Shown: one piece after another, positions 39,780 through 49,127 of the stretch
How the letters are laid out: each line of letters opens with the position of its first letter
Numbering within the stretch: the first letter of the stretch is position 1
Virus record (IMG/VR): IMGVR_UViG_3300042397_001305
Location: 1 to 64,000 of that record
Source of the DNA: a virus
DNA: 64,000 bases
Direction: 5' to 3' (one strand)
Translations under genes and position numbers: made by a program
Notes under the pieces: model-generated
Database searches by the model: none
What the model was told of the DNA's origin: nothing
The model's input: only the letters and a program-made list of their open reading frames with translations

Positions 39780-40235
39780 ATGAATACAAAAAAAACAATC
39801 GGATTTACCGCAGGTAACTTTGACTTACTTCATCCGGGTTACATCTATACCTTTGAGGAGGCAAAACGTCATTGTGATTACTTTATGGTCTTTTTACAAC
39901 GAGACCCTTCTGAAACAAGAAATACCAAATATAAACCGGTAATTCCTTTGTACGAAAGATATAAAACATTAATGTCAATTAAATACATTGATGAGGTTGT
40001 CACATATCAAACAGAAGAAGACTTGATTCAATTAATGGAATTTTATAAACCGGATATTAGAATATTAGGGGATGATTATATTGGTAAAAGATTTACCGGT
40101 GACCATTTACCAATTAAAGTAATTTACACAACAAGGTCACATAATTGGTCAACAACTAAAATAAAAGATTTAATTACGCAACAAACAATAAAACAAAACC
40201 CAGATATAATTAAAAATTTAGAATCAAATGATTAA
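39780..40235 (+). CDS. Glycerol-3-phosphate-type cytidylyltransferase-like protein
   Basis: 151 residues. AGNFDLLHPGYIYTFEEAK contains the GxFDxxHxGH-like site at 12-21, with Tyr in place of the second His. RDPSETRNTKYKPVIPLYER and RILGDDYIGKRF follow, with RSHNWSTTKIKDL as the C-terminal (R/S)xxxS(T)T motif. This is the TagD/GCT family, making CDP-activated polyols or related nucleotides. The second His is part of the catalytic pair, so the substitution may lower or change activity. Overlaps the exonuclease gene by 8 bases. Confidence 0.75.
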   Translation: MNTKKTIGFTAGNFDLLHPGYIYTFEEAKRHCDYFMVFLQRDPSETRNTKYKPVIPLYERYKTLMSIKYIDEVVTYQTEEDLIQLMEFYKPDIRILGDDYIGKRFTGDHLPIKVIYTTRSHNWSTTKIKDLITQQTIKQNPDIIKNLESND

Positions 40236-40929
40236 AATACCTTTAACTAAAATATTATTTTTAGACATAGAAACCGTAGGTGGATGTAAAAACTATACTG
40301 AATGTAAAGTTAACAATCCAAATGTTGCGAAACAATTTGAGAAATATTTTGATTGGTTCCAAAAACGATTTCCGGAAGATGCTGGATTTTCTGCCGATAA
40401 AGTTTTTGAAAAAAGAGCTGCGTTAGTTCCGGAGTTTGCAAAAATTGTTTGTGTTAGTGTTGCCTTTGTTATGGATAATGGAGACATTAAAAAACAATCA
40501 TTTTCAGGTGATGATGAAAAAGTATTATTGAAAGAATGTCAAACATTACTTAATCGTTGTGGTAAGTTAGATTTTTATTTATGTGGACATAACCTTAAGA
40601 ATTTTGATATCCCGATGTTGGCTAAGAGAATGATTATTAATGGATTAATGCCACCAACACTTTTACCATCATACGATACCAAACCGTGGGAAATTAAAGC
40701 AATTGATACTAAAGAAATTTGGCAATACGGTGCTTACACCGCAATTGGTTCATTAGATTTAATGTGTTCTTGTATGGAGGTTCCTTCACCAAAAGAAGGT
40801 GACGTAACCGGAGATAAAGTTCACGACGCATATTGGAATCAAAATATGTTACCTGAAATCACGGCTTACTGTGAACGAGATGTGTTAGTATTAATTGATG
40901 TTATAAAAAAATTAAAAGAATTAGAATAA
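40228..40929 (+). CDS. DEDD-type 3'-5' exonuclease
   Basis: 233 residues. DIET at 13-16 (ExoI motif, Asp and Glu), HNLKNFDIPML near 124 (ExoII, Asp) and YCERDVLVLIDVI near 215 (ExoIII, Tyr/Asp) give a complete DnaQ-fold exonuclease, of the predicted PolB-like family. No polymerase domain is attached. Probably serves phage DNA replication proofreading or end processing. Overlaps its neighbours at both ends (8 bases and TAATG), next to dUTPase. Confidence 0.8.
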   Translation: MIKIPLTKILFLDIETVGGCKNYTECKVNNPNVAKQFEKYFDWFQKRFPEDAGFSADKVFEKRAALVPEFAKIVCVSVAFVMDNGDIKKQSFSGDDEKVLLKECQTLLNRCGKLDFYLCGHNLKNFDIPMLAKRMIINGLMPPTLLPSYDTKPWEIKAIDTKEIWQYGAYTAIGSLDLMCSCMEVPSPKEGDVTGDKVHDAYWNQNMLPEITAYCERDVLVLIDVIKKLKELE

Positions 40930-41543
40930 TGAGTGAATTTGAAGATTTAAACGAATTAAGAAATAAAGTTCTTAAATTACAAGAATCATTATCTCAAGAA
41001 ATGGGTGAAATGAGTTATGAAGACATTTTAAATGAAATGGATATTGACATACACCAGTTAGAAAAAGATATGATTGACAATAAAAACCTTTTAACTTTAG
41101 GTTATAAAGTTTTACATCCTGACGCTACTTTACCTAAATATAATTATGGTAGTGATTCAGGATTTGATTTACACTCTGTTGATGAAATTGAAATTCCTGG
41201 TTTCGGTAGAGCTCTTGTCCCAACCGGTTTATCTTTTGATATCCAAGATGGATATGAGATACAAGTTAGAACTAAAAGTGGTCTAGCAATCAATCAAGGA
41301 CTTATGGTGTTAAACTCACCGGGAACCGTAGATAACGGATATACAGGAGAAGTTAAAGCAATAATCTTTAACACCAATCCAACATCGGTTACAATACCAA
41401 AAGGTATGAAAGTAGGTCAAGCGGTTTTATGTCCTGTAGTAAATGGAGGTTGGGTAGATTTAAAACCAATAAATAAAATAAACGAAAAGGAACGAGGTTC
41501 AAATGGATTTGGTTCAACAGGTATCTTTGATACATTAAAATAA
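40929..41543 (+). CDS. dut: dUTPase with N-terminal helical extension
   Basis: 204 residues. All five trimeric dUTPase motifs are visible: SGFDL (77-81), RTKSG (114-118), GTVDNGYTGEV (132-142, catalytic Asp/Tyr), KGMKVGQ (158-164) and RGSNGFGSTG (189-198). The enzyme hydrolyses dUTP to dUMP and limits uracil in phage DNA. The first ~55 residues are an added acidic helical segment (VLKLQESLSQEMGEMSYE) not found in usual ~145-residue enzymes; it could be a partner-binding arm. TAATG junction with the exonuclease gene. Confidence 0.9.
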   Translation: MSEFEDLNELRNKVLKLQESLSQEMGEMSYEDILNEMDIDIHQLEKDMIDNKNLLTLGYKVLHPDATLPKYNYGSDSGFDLHSVDEIEIPGFGRALVPTGLSFDIQDGYEIQVRTKSGLAINQGLMVLNSPGTVDNGYTGEVKAIIFNTNPTSVTIPKGMKVGQAVLCPVVNGGWVDLKPINKINEKERGSNGFGSTGIFDTLK

Positions 41544-41556
41544 ACAAATAAAAAAT

Positions 41557-42117
41557 ATGATACATCAAACAGGATTTTGGCATAAAGATTTTGCCGAACC
41601 ACATCACATTCATAGCCCAAATGTTAGTAAATGGATAAGTGAATTTTTATCAGATAAAAAAGATAACCAAATTTATGATTTTGGTTGTGGAATGGGAAAT
41701 TATTTAAATGATTTACATTCAAATAATTTTACTAAACTAATTGGTTTGGAAGCCGAGCCACCAAAAACAGATTACGAGTTTAAAATTAATAGTCAAAATT
41801 TGGCACACCCATTTACTTTAGATGAAAAAGGTGTTGTGATTTGTTTAGAAGTTGGAGAACATTTACCAAAAGAATATCAAGATGTGTTTTTAGATAATAT
41901 CGCAAATAATTGTTCGGATTATCTTATTACATCTTGGGCGGTTAAAGGTCAAGGTGGTTATGGTCACTATAATGAATTAAATAATGATGAAATAATCCCT
42001 GAAATAACTAAAAGAGGTTTTACTTATTTACCTGAAAAATCTAATGAACTTAGATTAGTAGTTGAGGATTTTTGTTCTTATTTTAGAAATACATTAATGG
42101 TCTTTAAAAAAGATTAA
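41557..42117 (+). CDS. Class I SAM-dependent methyltransferase
   Basis: 186 residues. DFGCGMGNY at 41-49 is motif I for SAM binding; GLEAEPP carries the acidic residue for the ribose; VVICLEVGEHLPKEYQDVF is a typical post-II region. No DNA-methylase catalytic motif (DPPY or PC) is seen, so small-molecule or sugar methylation is likelier, in line with the flanking glycosyltransferase genes. ATG preceded by an A-rich leader. Confidence 0.75.
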   Translation: MIHQTGFWHKDFAEPHHIHSPNVSKWISEFLSDKKDNQIYDFGCGMGNYLNDLHSNNFTKLIGLEAEPPKTDYEFKINSQNLAHPFTLDEKGVVICLEVGEHLPKEYQDVFLDNIANNCSDYLITSWAVKGQGGYGHYNELNNDEIIPEITKRGFTYLPEKSNELRLVVEDFCSYFRNTLMVFKKD

Positions 42118-42120
42118 ATT

Positions 42121-42957
42121 ATGAATAATAAAGTAGATGTTTGTATAAATGTATTTGGTAAACCTTGGCAAACATTATGTACATTAAAAACTTTAATGAA
42201 ACATAGTGGGGATAAAATTGATAAAATTTATTTAATAAAAGAATCCAATCAACCTTATGAGGAGGATTTAGATTGGATTTTTGAATATTTTGATAATTTA
42301 ATAATTCATATACCTAAAAATTACATTTTCACTAAATTTAATACAAATTATTTAGATGAATCTGATAGACACACCGTTAGATATCAATACGGTATAGAAA
42401 AAAGTGACAAGAAATTTATTTTTATCACACACAATGATGTTTTATATACCGGAGATATTATTGGAGATATGTTAGATAAAATCGGTGACTCAATTGGTAT
42501 TGGTGAAATGGGTCAATGTTGGAATTGTCCGGCATTTAGTGAAGGTCTATGTAGTGGTAGTAAATTCTATGAATGGAACCCTACAATAGATGAGGTTTTA
42601 AGTTTAAAATTACCTCATATTAGAACTGGTTTACATAATATTGATAGAAACAATCCAAAACCAATGCCCGAATGTCGATTAAATGAATGGGCGTGTTTAA
42701 TTAATCGAGAATTAACTAATAAAGAAACATTTCCATATAATGATACACCATTTTTTGGTATGTATGGGTTAGATTTAGGTGACCGTTGGTTCAAAAGTTT
42801 ACATTTAAAAGGGTATAAATTCACTGACTATAGAGACAATTTTGAACATTCTTATTGGTCACCATTAGATGGTGGGTATCCAACACAATTAAACCATAAT
42901 GTCTATAAAATAGCAGAAGAAAATGCTAAAAAATATTTTATAGAAAATTTTAAATAA
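42121..42957 (+). CDS. GT-A-like glycosyltransferase
   Basis: 278 residues. VDVCINVFGKPWQTLCTLKT is the first GT-A strand and helix; KKFIFITHNDVLYTGDII near 100 carries the HND in the DxD position. A Cys cluster (GQCWNCPAFSEGLCSG) follows and may bind metal or disulphide. FGMYGLDLGDRWFKSLHLKG and HSYW near the C-terminus resemble acceptor-side motifs. Three bases after the methyltransferase gene. Substrate unknown. Confidence 0.65.
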   Translation: MNNKVDVCINVFGKPWQTLCTLKTLMKHSGDKIDKIYLIKESNQPYEEDLDWIFEYFDNLIIHIPKNYIFTKFNTNYLDESDRHTVRYQYGIEKSDKKFIFITHNDVLYTGDIIGDMLDKIGDSIGIGEMGQCWNCPAFSEGLCSGSKFYEWNPTIDEVLSLKLPHIRTGLHNIDRNNPKPMPECRLNEWACLINRELTNKETFPYNDTPFFGMYGLDLGDRWFKSLHLKGYKFTDYRDNFEHSYWSPLDGGYPTQLNHNVYKIAEENAKKYFIENFK

Positions 42958-42958
42958 T

Positions 42959-44464
42959 ATGATAACTATTATATATTCCACACATAAAGATGAAAACTAT
43001 AATAACAAATTTAAACAACATTTGTTACAAAGTTCCGGGTTAAAAGATATTCAAATACTTGAATATATAAACCATAATGAATTTAGTCTATCTGAACTTT
43101 ACAATAAAGGTATAACAGAATCTAAATTTAATATTATTATTTGTTGTCACAACGATATTAAACTTGAGAATGGGTGGGGTAAAAAACTATTAAAAGACTT
43201 TTTAGATAATCCAGACTATGGTATTATAGGAAAAGCAGGTTCTTGTTATTTTCCTGAATCAGGTGTTTATTGGGAACGTATGCAACAAACAATGGTTGGT
43301 CAAGTTTATCATCACCCTGACGGTCAAAAAAAATGGGTTAATAATTATTCCGCGAAATTACCTTTTCTAATTCCTGTTGTCACTATTGATGGGTTATTTA
43401 TCTCATTTGATAAAACAAAAATTAAACATCAATTTGATGAGACTATAGGTAAGTTCCATTTTTATGACCATTTATTTTGTATTCCAAATTATTTAGATGA
43501 AGTTAAAATTGGCGTAACATCTTCCTTTGAAATCACACATCAATCAGTTGGACAACCCAATCAAGAGTTTTGGGGAAGTAGAGAAAAATTTGTAGAAAAA
43601 TGGGGTAATAATCTTCCATTAGATTTAAAACCATCTAAAGTATACGTCCCTGAAATTAAAGAAAAACCTATTAAAAATATTGGTAAAGTTGCAATAATTA
43701 TACCGACTAAAGGTAATGTTGAAATGTTATTTGATTGTGTTAACTCATTCTACCAACACTGTAATTCAGAATTGTTTGATGTTTTCATAGCCGACACTGG
43801 GTCGTCAGAAATAGAAAAAGAATGGATAAAAACTAATATATCACCTCTTGGTAATATTAAACTTATCGAATATGATTATTATAATTTTGCCAAAATAAAT
43901 AATGATGTTGTAAAACATCATATTGGTGACGAATATGAATACCTTCTATTTTCAAATAATGATATTAAAATTCTTAATAATGTTATTTATGGTATGTTGA
44001 AGAATTTTAAAACACAAAATAAAATAGGAACTGTTGGGGCGAGACTTTATTTTAAAGACAACACAATTCAACACGATGGGATTGTTGCAATGATACATAA
44101 TAAAAGATTTGACGTTAGTCATTATGGATTAAGAAATTACTACCCTAAATCATCTCTAATTACAGAAGTTATTGGGTCTACCGCAGCATTACTTATGATA
44201 AAAAAATCAGTCTTTATTCAATGCGATTATTTTAACGAAAATTATATTAATTGTTTTGAAGATGTTGAGTTAAATTTTAAAACAACTATCTTAGGTTATA
44301 GAAATATATGTGATGTTAGTTTAGTCTCTTATCATTTTGAAAGTCAAACTAGAAGTGAAGACCCTAAAAATATTGAGAAATTACAATATGACTATATAAA
44401 TAATTTATTACCGTTTACGATGAAAAACATCGATAAATTAAAACATAAAATTATACAACAATAA
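42959..44464 (+). CDS. Two-domain GT-A/GT2 glycosyltransferase
   Basis: 501 residues. N-domain (1-~225) starts ITIIYSTHKDENYNNKF with NIIICCHNDIKLENGW as the acidic site. The C-domain (~240-501) is GT2: VAIIIPTKGNVEMLFDCVNS, IADTGSSEIEKEW, YLLFSNNDIKI, VGARLYFKDNTIQHDGIV, NCFEDVELNFK. The C-domain pattern is like rhamnosyltransferase-type GT2 enzymes. Tandem domains suggest two transfers on one protein. Two bases after the preceding gene, same operon. Confidence 0.75.
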   Translation: MITIIYSTHKDENYNNKFKQHLLQSSGLKDIQILEYINHNEFSLSELYNKGITESKFNIIICCHNDIKLENGWGKKLLKDFLDNPDYGIIGKAGSCYFPESGVYWERMQQTMVGQVYHHPDGQKKWVNNYSAKLPFLIPVVTIDGLFISFDKTKIKHQFDETIGKFHFYDHLFCIPNYLDEVKIGVTSSFEITHQSVGQPNQEFWGSREKFVEKWGNNLPLDLKPSKVYVPEIKEKPIKNIGKVAIIIPTKGNVEMLFDCVNSFYQHCNSELFDVFIADTGSSEIEKEWIKTNISPLGNIKLIEYDYYNFAKINNDVVKHHIGDEYEYLLFSNNDIKILNNVIYGMLKNFKTQNKIGTVGARLYFKDNTIQHDGIVAMIHNKRFDVSHYGLRNYYPKSSLITEVIGSTAALLMIKKSVFIQCDYFNENYINCFEDVELNFKTTILGYRNICDVSLVSYHFESQTRSEDPKNIEKLQYDYINNLLPFTMKNIDKLKHKIIQQ

Positions 44465-44468
44465 TTAA

Positions 44469-45233
44469 ATGGCTACATACAGCAAATCAAAAAACACTAA
44501 ACCAACTCCTACTCCGGAAACTACAGGTAAACCAATAAGTAAAAAAGACCTGATTGGTCAAATTATTAAGAGAAAAACTAAAGAAAAGTTTTTAACTATA
44601 AATCAAAAAAAGTATTACGATACTTTAATAGAAAGTGAGATAACGGTTTGTTCAGGACCAGCGGGTGTTGGTAAAAGTTACATAACAATGAAAGCAGCTA
44701 TTGATTTACTTTCAGACCCAAATACACCTTACGAGAAAATAATTATTGTTAGACCCGCGGTTGAAGCCGAAGAAAAGTTAGGTTCATTACCGGGTAATGT
44801 TGAAGAAAAATTAGACCCATATATTTTTCCATCTTATTATTTATTAAATAAAATTATTGGAAAAGAATCTCGCGAAAAACTTAAAGAGATTGAGGTTATT
44901 GAAGTATTTGCATTAGCATTTATGAGAGGTATGAATATTGATAATTCAATATTAATATTTGAGGAAGGCCAAAACGCATCCCCAAGTCAAATGAAATTAC
45001 TTTTAACTAGAATTGGATTTAATAGTAAATTCTTTATCTCAGGTGATGTGGAACAATCTGACAAATATAAAAATAAAACCTTAAGTGGTTTATGGGACGC
45101 AATAGAAAAATTTAGAGATGATGACTATGTATCAACATTTGAATTTAAAGATAAAAATGATATTGTGAGAAACCCATTAATTAGTAAGATATTACGTAAA
45201 TACGATAACGAACCGGATGAGAATAGCAATTGA
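44469..45233 (+). CDS. phoH: PhoH-like ATPase
   Basis: 254 residues. Walker A GPAGVGKS at 63-70, IIIVRPAVEAEEKLGSLPG (PhoH signature), FALAFMRGMNIDNSILIFEE (Walker B) with GQNASPSQMK, then GDVEQSD as sensor. These residues define the PhoH family common in T4-like and marine phages, thought to act as an RNA/DNA helicase or in nucleic-acid handling. The N-terminal ~25 residues are a Thr/Pro-rich tail (TPTPETTG). Overlaps the next gene by 17 bases. Confidence 0.9.
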   Translation: MATYSKSKNTKPTPTPETTGKPISKKDLIGQIIKRKTKEKFLTINQKKYYDTLIESEITVCSGPAGVGKSYITMKAAIDLLSDPNTPYEKIIIVRPAVEAEEKLGSLPGNVEEKLDPYIFPSYYLLNKIIGKESREKLKEIEVIEVFALAFMRGMNIDNSILIFEEGQNASPSQMKLLLTRIGFNSKFFISGDVEQSDKYKNKTLSGLWDAIEKFRDDDYVSTFEFKDKNDIVRNPLISKILRKYDNEPDENSN

Positions 45234-45813
45234 AATTAATGGAGTGTTAAGAAACACATTGGATAAAATCCAACAAACCTATCAAAAATATATGATAGAT
45301 AAAACTGAGGGTATAGAGGAAGAAGACTCAATAGTTCGTGAAATTAAATTACCGATTAATAGTTTAGAGTTACGAAATCATTTTACGTTTATTAATGACG
45401 AAGAACTATATTCTTTTTTATATGAAGATTTTCCTATGGAAATCTTTGGTCATTCACAATCAACCGAATATCAAACATTTAATGATTTAAATGACATATA
45501 TGTTAATCTAAGAGATAATCACGATTTACTAATAGTTTCGGATGAGATGGGTAGGTCTAAACCAGCATCATTATTCTTCTTATCAAAATTTGGTTGTCAA
45601 TTAGAAAAAGTAAAATTCTATAGTAATTTAACAATAAATTCAATGTGGAACGAGATTGATGTTTTACTTACATCAAACCCTGCACTATTATTAGAACATC
45701 CGGCTGATAAAATATTAATTAAATATCAAACGGAATACAATAAACATATCGAAACAACACATTCTATAACTAATCTTAAAGAATTTGAATTCGAATTAAC
45801 AAAAATACTATAA
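45217..45813 (+). CDS. Degenerate HAD-like protein
   Basis: 198 residues. IAIEINGVLRNTLDKI occupies the place of HAD motif I (DxDGVL) but with Glu and Asn for the Asp pair. LLIVSDEMGRSKPASLFFL resembles motifs II/III and VDVLLTSNPALL motif IV. The loss of catalytic Asp argues against phosphatase activity, so the protein may bind a nucleotide or sugar phosphate only. ATG inside the 3' end of phoH; TAATG junction with the next gene. Confidence 0.5.
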   Translation: MRIAIEINGVLRNTLDKIQQTYQKYMIDKTEGIEEEDSIVREIKLPINSLELRNHFTFINDEELYSFLYEDFPMEIFGHSQSTEYQTFNDLNDIYVNLRDNHDLLIVSDEMGRSKPASLFFLSKFGCQLEKVKFYSNLTINSMWNEIDVLLTSNPALLLEHPADKILIKYQTEYNKHIETTHSITNLKEFEFELTKIL

Positions 45814-46088
45814 TGTTAAAAGTATTAGGAGAACACTACTATTTAGATTTAGATAAAATCGATGATTACGTCCAAATAAAAGAAGTTACACCATCAACAG
45901 GTATTACGGACACAACACATATTAGCATCATAAAATATGAAACCGTTAAATTAATGATGGAAATTATTATGGATGAGCCTGAAGAAATTGATGAAACATT
46001 AGGGGCTAAAGGAACAAATAACTTATCAATACCGTTTAAAATAGCGTTTAACACGTTACTATATAAAAAATTACTAAACAAATTATAA
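45813..46088 (+). CDS. Small hypothetical protein
   Basis: 91 residues, not recognised. A beta-rich start (VLGEHYYLDLDKIDDYVQI) then TTHISIIKYETVKLMMEIIM and an Asp/Glu-rich loop, ending with a helix (FKIAFNTLLYKKLLNKL). Begins by TAATG overlap with the previous gene and is followed 1 base later by a glycosyltransferase-like gene. Its tight operon fit supports it as real. Confidence 0.6.
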   Translation: MLKVLGEHYYLDLDKIDDYVQIKEVTPSTGITDTTHISIIKYETVKLMMEIIMDEPEEIDETLGAKGTNNLSIPFKIAFNTLLYKKLLNKL

Positions 46089-46089
46089 T

Positions 46090-47151
46090 ATGAATCAAGA
46101 ACAACTATCAAAATTAGAATTGTCTATTGAGAATATGAAAAATAAGAAAGCCAGAATTTATCTTATTGCTCAAGACACAAAAGGTAACGCCAAAGCATCT
46201 ATTGCTTACATCTATAGATTAGGTATGGCATTATTAAAAGGAGGGTACAACCCGATAATCCTACACGAAAATTCTGACTATACAGGTGTTTCTGAATGGT
46301 TAGGTGAAGAATATATGACACTTCCTCATAGAGTTATTGAAGGTCAAAATTTAGAAGTGTCTCCTGAAGATTTATTAATTATTCCGGAACTTTTTGGGTA
46401 TGTAATGAGTCAAGTATCTAAATTACCTTGTGGTAAAATTGTACTATGTCAAGCTTACGACCATATTTTTGAAACGTTACAACCTGGAGAAAGTTGGACT
46501 CAGTTAGGGTTTTACAAATGTATTACAACGTCTGATTATCAAAAAGAATTTATTGAGGGTATTATGAGAGGTGTCTCTTATGATGTTTTAAAACCATATT
46601 TCTCAGATAAATTTAAACCAAGTAATTTACCGGCTAAACCTATTATTGCGGTTCACACTAGAGAACATAGGGACACAATTAACTTAATTAAAAGTTTCTA
46701 TATTAAATTTCCACAATATCGTTGGGTAACTTTTAGAGATTTAAGAACATTATCTGAAGACGAATTCGCTAAAGGTATTCAAGAGTGTTGTTTATCTGTT
46801 TGGATTGATGAAACAAGTGCTTATGGAACATTCCCGTTAGAATCGATTAAATCAAATGTTCCTGTATTAGGTTTGGTTCCTAATATGGTACCTGATTGGA
46901 TGAACGAAGATAATGGTCTATGGATTAATAACAAAGTTCAAATTGTTGATTTTGTTGCAGATTATTTACAAAATTGGTTAGAAGATAATGTAAGTGAAAC
47001 TTTACTTGAGGGTATGAAAAAAACATCAGAAGAACTTTTAACTAAAGAAATGTTTGATGAACAAGTATTATCAATTTTTGATAAAGTTATGAATACAAGA
47101 TTAGAATCGTTCACAGAACAATTAAATAAACTAGAAACAATTGAAGAATAA
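46090..47151 (+). CDS. GT-B-like glycosyltransferase
   Basis: 353 residues. The first half has ARIYLIAQDTKGNAKASIAY, IPELFGYVMSQVSKL and a receptor-like CITTSDYQKEFI. The second half starts PIIAVHTREHRDTINLIKSF and includes SVWIDETSAYGTFPLESIKS followed by VPVLGLVPNMVPDW, the usual GT4 C-terminal Glu and loop region. The N-terminus is a 20-residue helix. ATG right after the previous stop. It may act on the same glycan as the next gene; substrate unknown. Confidence 0.6.
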   Translation: MNQEQLSKLELSIENMKNKKARIYLIAQDTKGNAKASIAYIYRLGMALLKGGYNPIILHENSDYTGVSEWLGEEYMTLPHRVIEGQNLEVSPEDLLIIPELFGYVMSQVSKLPCGKIVLCQAYDHIFETLQPGESWTQLGFYKCITTSDYQKEFIEGIMRGVSYDVLKPYFSDKFKPSNLPAKPIIAVHTREHRDTINLIKSFYIKFPQYRWVTFRDLRTLSEDEFAKGIQECCLSVWIDETSAYGTFPLESIKSNVPVLGLVPNMVPDWMNEDNGLWINNKVQIVDFVADYLQNWLEDNVSETLLEGMKKTSEELLTKEMFDEQVLSIFDKVMNTRLESFTEQLNKLETIEE

Positions 47152-47152
47152 T

Positions 47153-47959
47153 ATGGAAAACTATTTTGACGTATCAGTAATATTACCAATTAAATCAGGA
47201 AGAGCCTTTGACTTCTCTGAGTATTTTACAAAATGTATTGAGTCATTAAAAACTCAAAAATTAAAAATTAATGAACTAATCATTGTTCACACTGATGAAG
47301 ATGTTGTTATTGAATTTTTAAATAATTTCGACTTTGGTGACTTAACAGTTATTAAACTTGCTTGGACTGAAGAACCTAATTACACCTTACAAATTAATTT
47401 TGGTGTTAAAAATTCAAATTCTAAATGGGTTTCATTATTTGAATTTGATGATGAGTATTCTACAATATGGTTTAACAATGTTGAGAAATATAGCAAAGCT
47501 TATCCAGATGTTGACGCATTTTTACCAATTGTTGTCGATACAGACCAAATGGGTAAATTTGTCGGATTTACTAATGAAGCAACATTCGCGGCTAACTTCT
47601 CATCTGAAATGGGAATCTTATCAAATGAAACTTTACAAGATTATCAAAATTTCCAAACATCTGGAATGGTTATTAAAAAATCAACATTAGTTGATAATGG
47701 ATTATTTAAATCATCATTCAAGTTAACATATGGATATGAATTATTTCTAAGATTAACAAATAATTCAGTTAAAATTATGTCAATTCCTAAGATTGGTTAC
47801 AAACATACTAACTTAAGAGATGGCTCAATTTTTTGGAACTATAAAAATGGTGAAGATGCTTTAACTCCGGATGAGGTTAAATTTTGGATAGATTCGGCTA
47901 AAAAAGAATATTTCTTTACAAATGATAGAGCCATAAAGTACGAACCACAAGAAGTTTAA
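47153..47959 (+). CDS. GT2 glycosyltransferase
   Basis: The ATG at 47153 is preferred over a TTG at 47141. 268 residues: FDVSVILPIKSGRAF, ELIIVHTDEDVVIEFL, then WVSLFEFDDEYSTIWF (FDDE as DxD) and a C-terminal region with TSGMVIKKSTLV and GYELFLRLTNNS. A complete GT2 core. The TAATG overlap with the sigma factor gene places a sugar transferase and the late transcription switch in one transcript. Confidence 0.75.
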   Translation: MENYFDVSVILPIKSGRAFDFSEYFTKCIESLKTQKLKINELIIVHTDEDVVIEFLNNFDFGDLTVIKLAWTEEPNYTLQINFGVKNSNSKWVSLFEFDDEYSTIWFNNVEKYSKAYPDVDAFLPIVVDTDQMGKFVGFTNEATFAANFSSEMGILSNETLQDYQNFQTSGMVIKKSTLVDNGLFKSSFKLTYGYELFLRLTNNSVKIMSIPKIGYKHTNLRDGSIFWNYKNGEDALTPDEVKFWIDSAKKEYFFTNDRAIKYEPQEV

Positions 47960-48708
47960 TGTCTGAACCAATTAATTTAACAGGAGATACCAGTGTTGAG
48001 TTAAAGAAGAAAGGTAGAAAACCAACCCAATTAAATTATTTTGATGTTCGGGAAGAACTAGCGGTGGTAAGATTTTTAGAATCCACCTCTTACGAAGAAA
48101 AGAATAAAATATATAATGAGTTTTTAAAAAAACCTTTAGATAAGATGATATCTTCAATCATACGAAGATACAAATTATATAGAAAAGATATGGATTTTAC
48201 AGATATCCACGTAGACACTCACTCGTTCTTAATGACAAAAATAGATAAGTTCAAGCCTTCTAAAGAAAAGAAGGCTTACTCTTATTTTGGAACCATATGT
48301 AAAAATTACCTTATGGGTCAAATCATTAAAGACCAAAAAGAAATGAATAGAAAAATATCCTATGAGGATATTTCGTCTAGTTTAGAAAATGATGAAGGAT
48401 TCGCATATTATATTGAAAATGACGGATTAGATTCTGAAAGAGTTATTTATCACTTTTTAATACAATTAGAAGAATTTATTAAAAATGAAAACCTATCAGA
48501 AAATGAAATCAAATTAGGTCAAGCATTATATGATTTATTTGATAACTATGAAAATATATTTGTAGGTAATGATAACAACAAATTTAATAAAAATATCATA
48601 TTACTATCATTAAGAGAAATGACTAATCTATCCACAAAAGAGATTAGAGGGTCAATGAAAAAATATAAAAATATGTATTTTACATTGATTCAAAATATGG
48701 TCAAATAA
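47959..48708 (+). CDS. Late-transcription sigma-like factor (T4 gp55 type)
   Basis: 249 residues. AYSYFGTICKNYLMGQIIKD at 106-125 is the region 2 helix pattern of sigma-70-family factors as in T4 gp55 and relatives, preceded by FLMTKIDKFKPSKEKK. MISSIIRRYKLYRKD is a region 1.2/2.1-like helix, while the C-terminal half (LSTKEIRGSMKKYKN) resembles a shortened region 4. It probably directs host RNA polymerase to late promoters; the TATTTAT boxes upstream of structural genes are candidate targets. Last gene before the structural block starting at 48735. Confidence 0.75.
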   Translation: MSEPINLTGDTSVELKKKGRKPTQLNYFDVREELAVVRFLESTSYEEKNKIYNEFLKKPLDKMISSIIRRYKLYRKDMDFTDIHVDTHSFLMTKIDKFKPSKEKKAYSYFGTICKNYLMGQIIKDQKEMNRKISYEDISSSLENDEGFAYYIENDGLDSERVIYHFLIQLEEFIKNENLSENEIKLGQALYDLFDNYENIFVGNDNNKFNKNIILLSLREMTNLSTKEIRGSMKKYKNMYFTLIQNMVK

Positions 48709-48734
48709 AAAAGACCATCTAAATATTTATTAAT

Positions 48735-49115
48735 ATGGCAAGACCGACAAAAAAAGAAATTAATCTAAGTAAAGAATCAATGTTATCGTTGATGCAGGAA
48801 ATCTACAATGAACTTGTGGAACAAAGAAACACTGCAATTAGAATTCAAAATAAAATGTTAACAATGATGAAAGAACCCGAAGATATGACAATCATCGGAC
48901 CTGTTATTGAAAAACAACAAAAAATTATAAATGATTGTGTTGAGAAAAAACTTACTCTTTCTAAACTTCAAGCGGGGATGTGGGAAAAATCTAACAATTC
49001 TAAAGATAGTAATGGTGGAGGTTTCTCAATCTCTGATTTAGGTGGTGATGATGATTTATTAAAAAGTTTGATTGAGAAAGATATCGCTAAAGATGGTGGT
49101 TCTTATAAAATGTAA
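48735..49115 (+). CDS. Hypothetical helical protein
   Basis: 126 residues. Two long helices (SMLSLMQEIYNELVEQRNTA, IIGPVIEKQQKIINDCVEKK) joined by a loop, then a Ser/Gly-rich linker (SNNSKDSNGGG) and a short helix with an acidic stretch (LGGDDDLLKSL). Coiled-coil character suggests an assembly partner. No known family recognised; a small-terminase or chaperone role is possible but unproven. A TATTTATT box ends 3 bases before the start. Confidence 0.6.
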   Translation: MARPTKKEINLSKESMLSLMQEIYNELVEQRNTAIRIQNKMLTMMKEPEDMTIIGPVIEKQQKIINDCVEKKLTLSKLQAGMWEKSNNSKDSNGGGFSISDLGGDDDLLKSLIEKDIAKDGGSYKM

Positions 49116-49127
49116 AAATAACAAATT

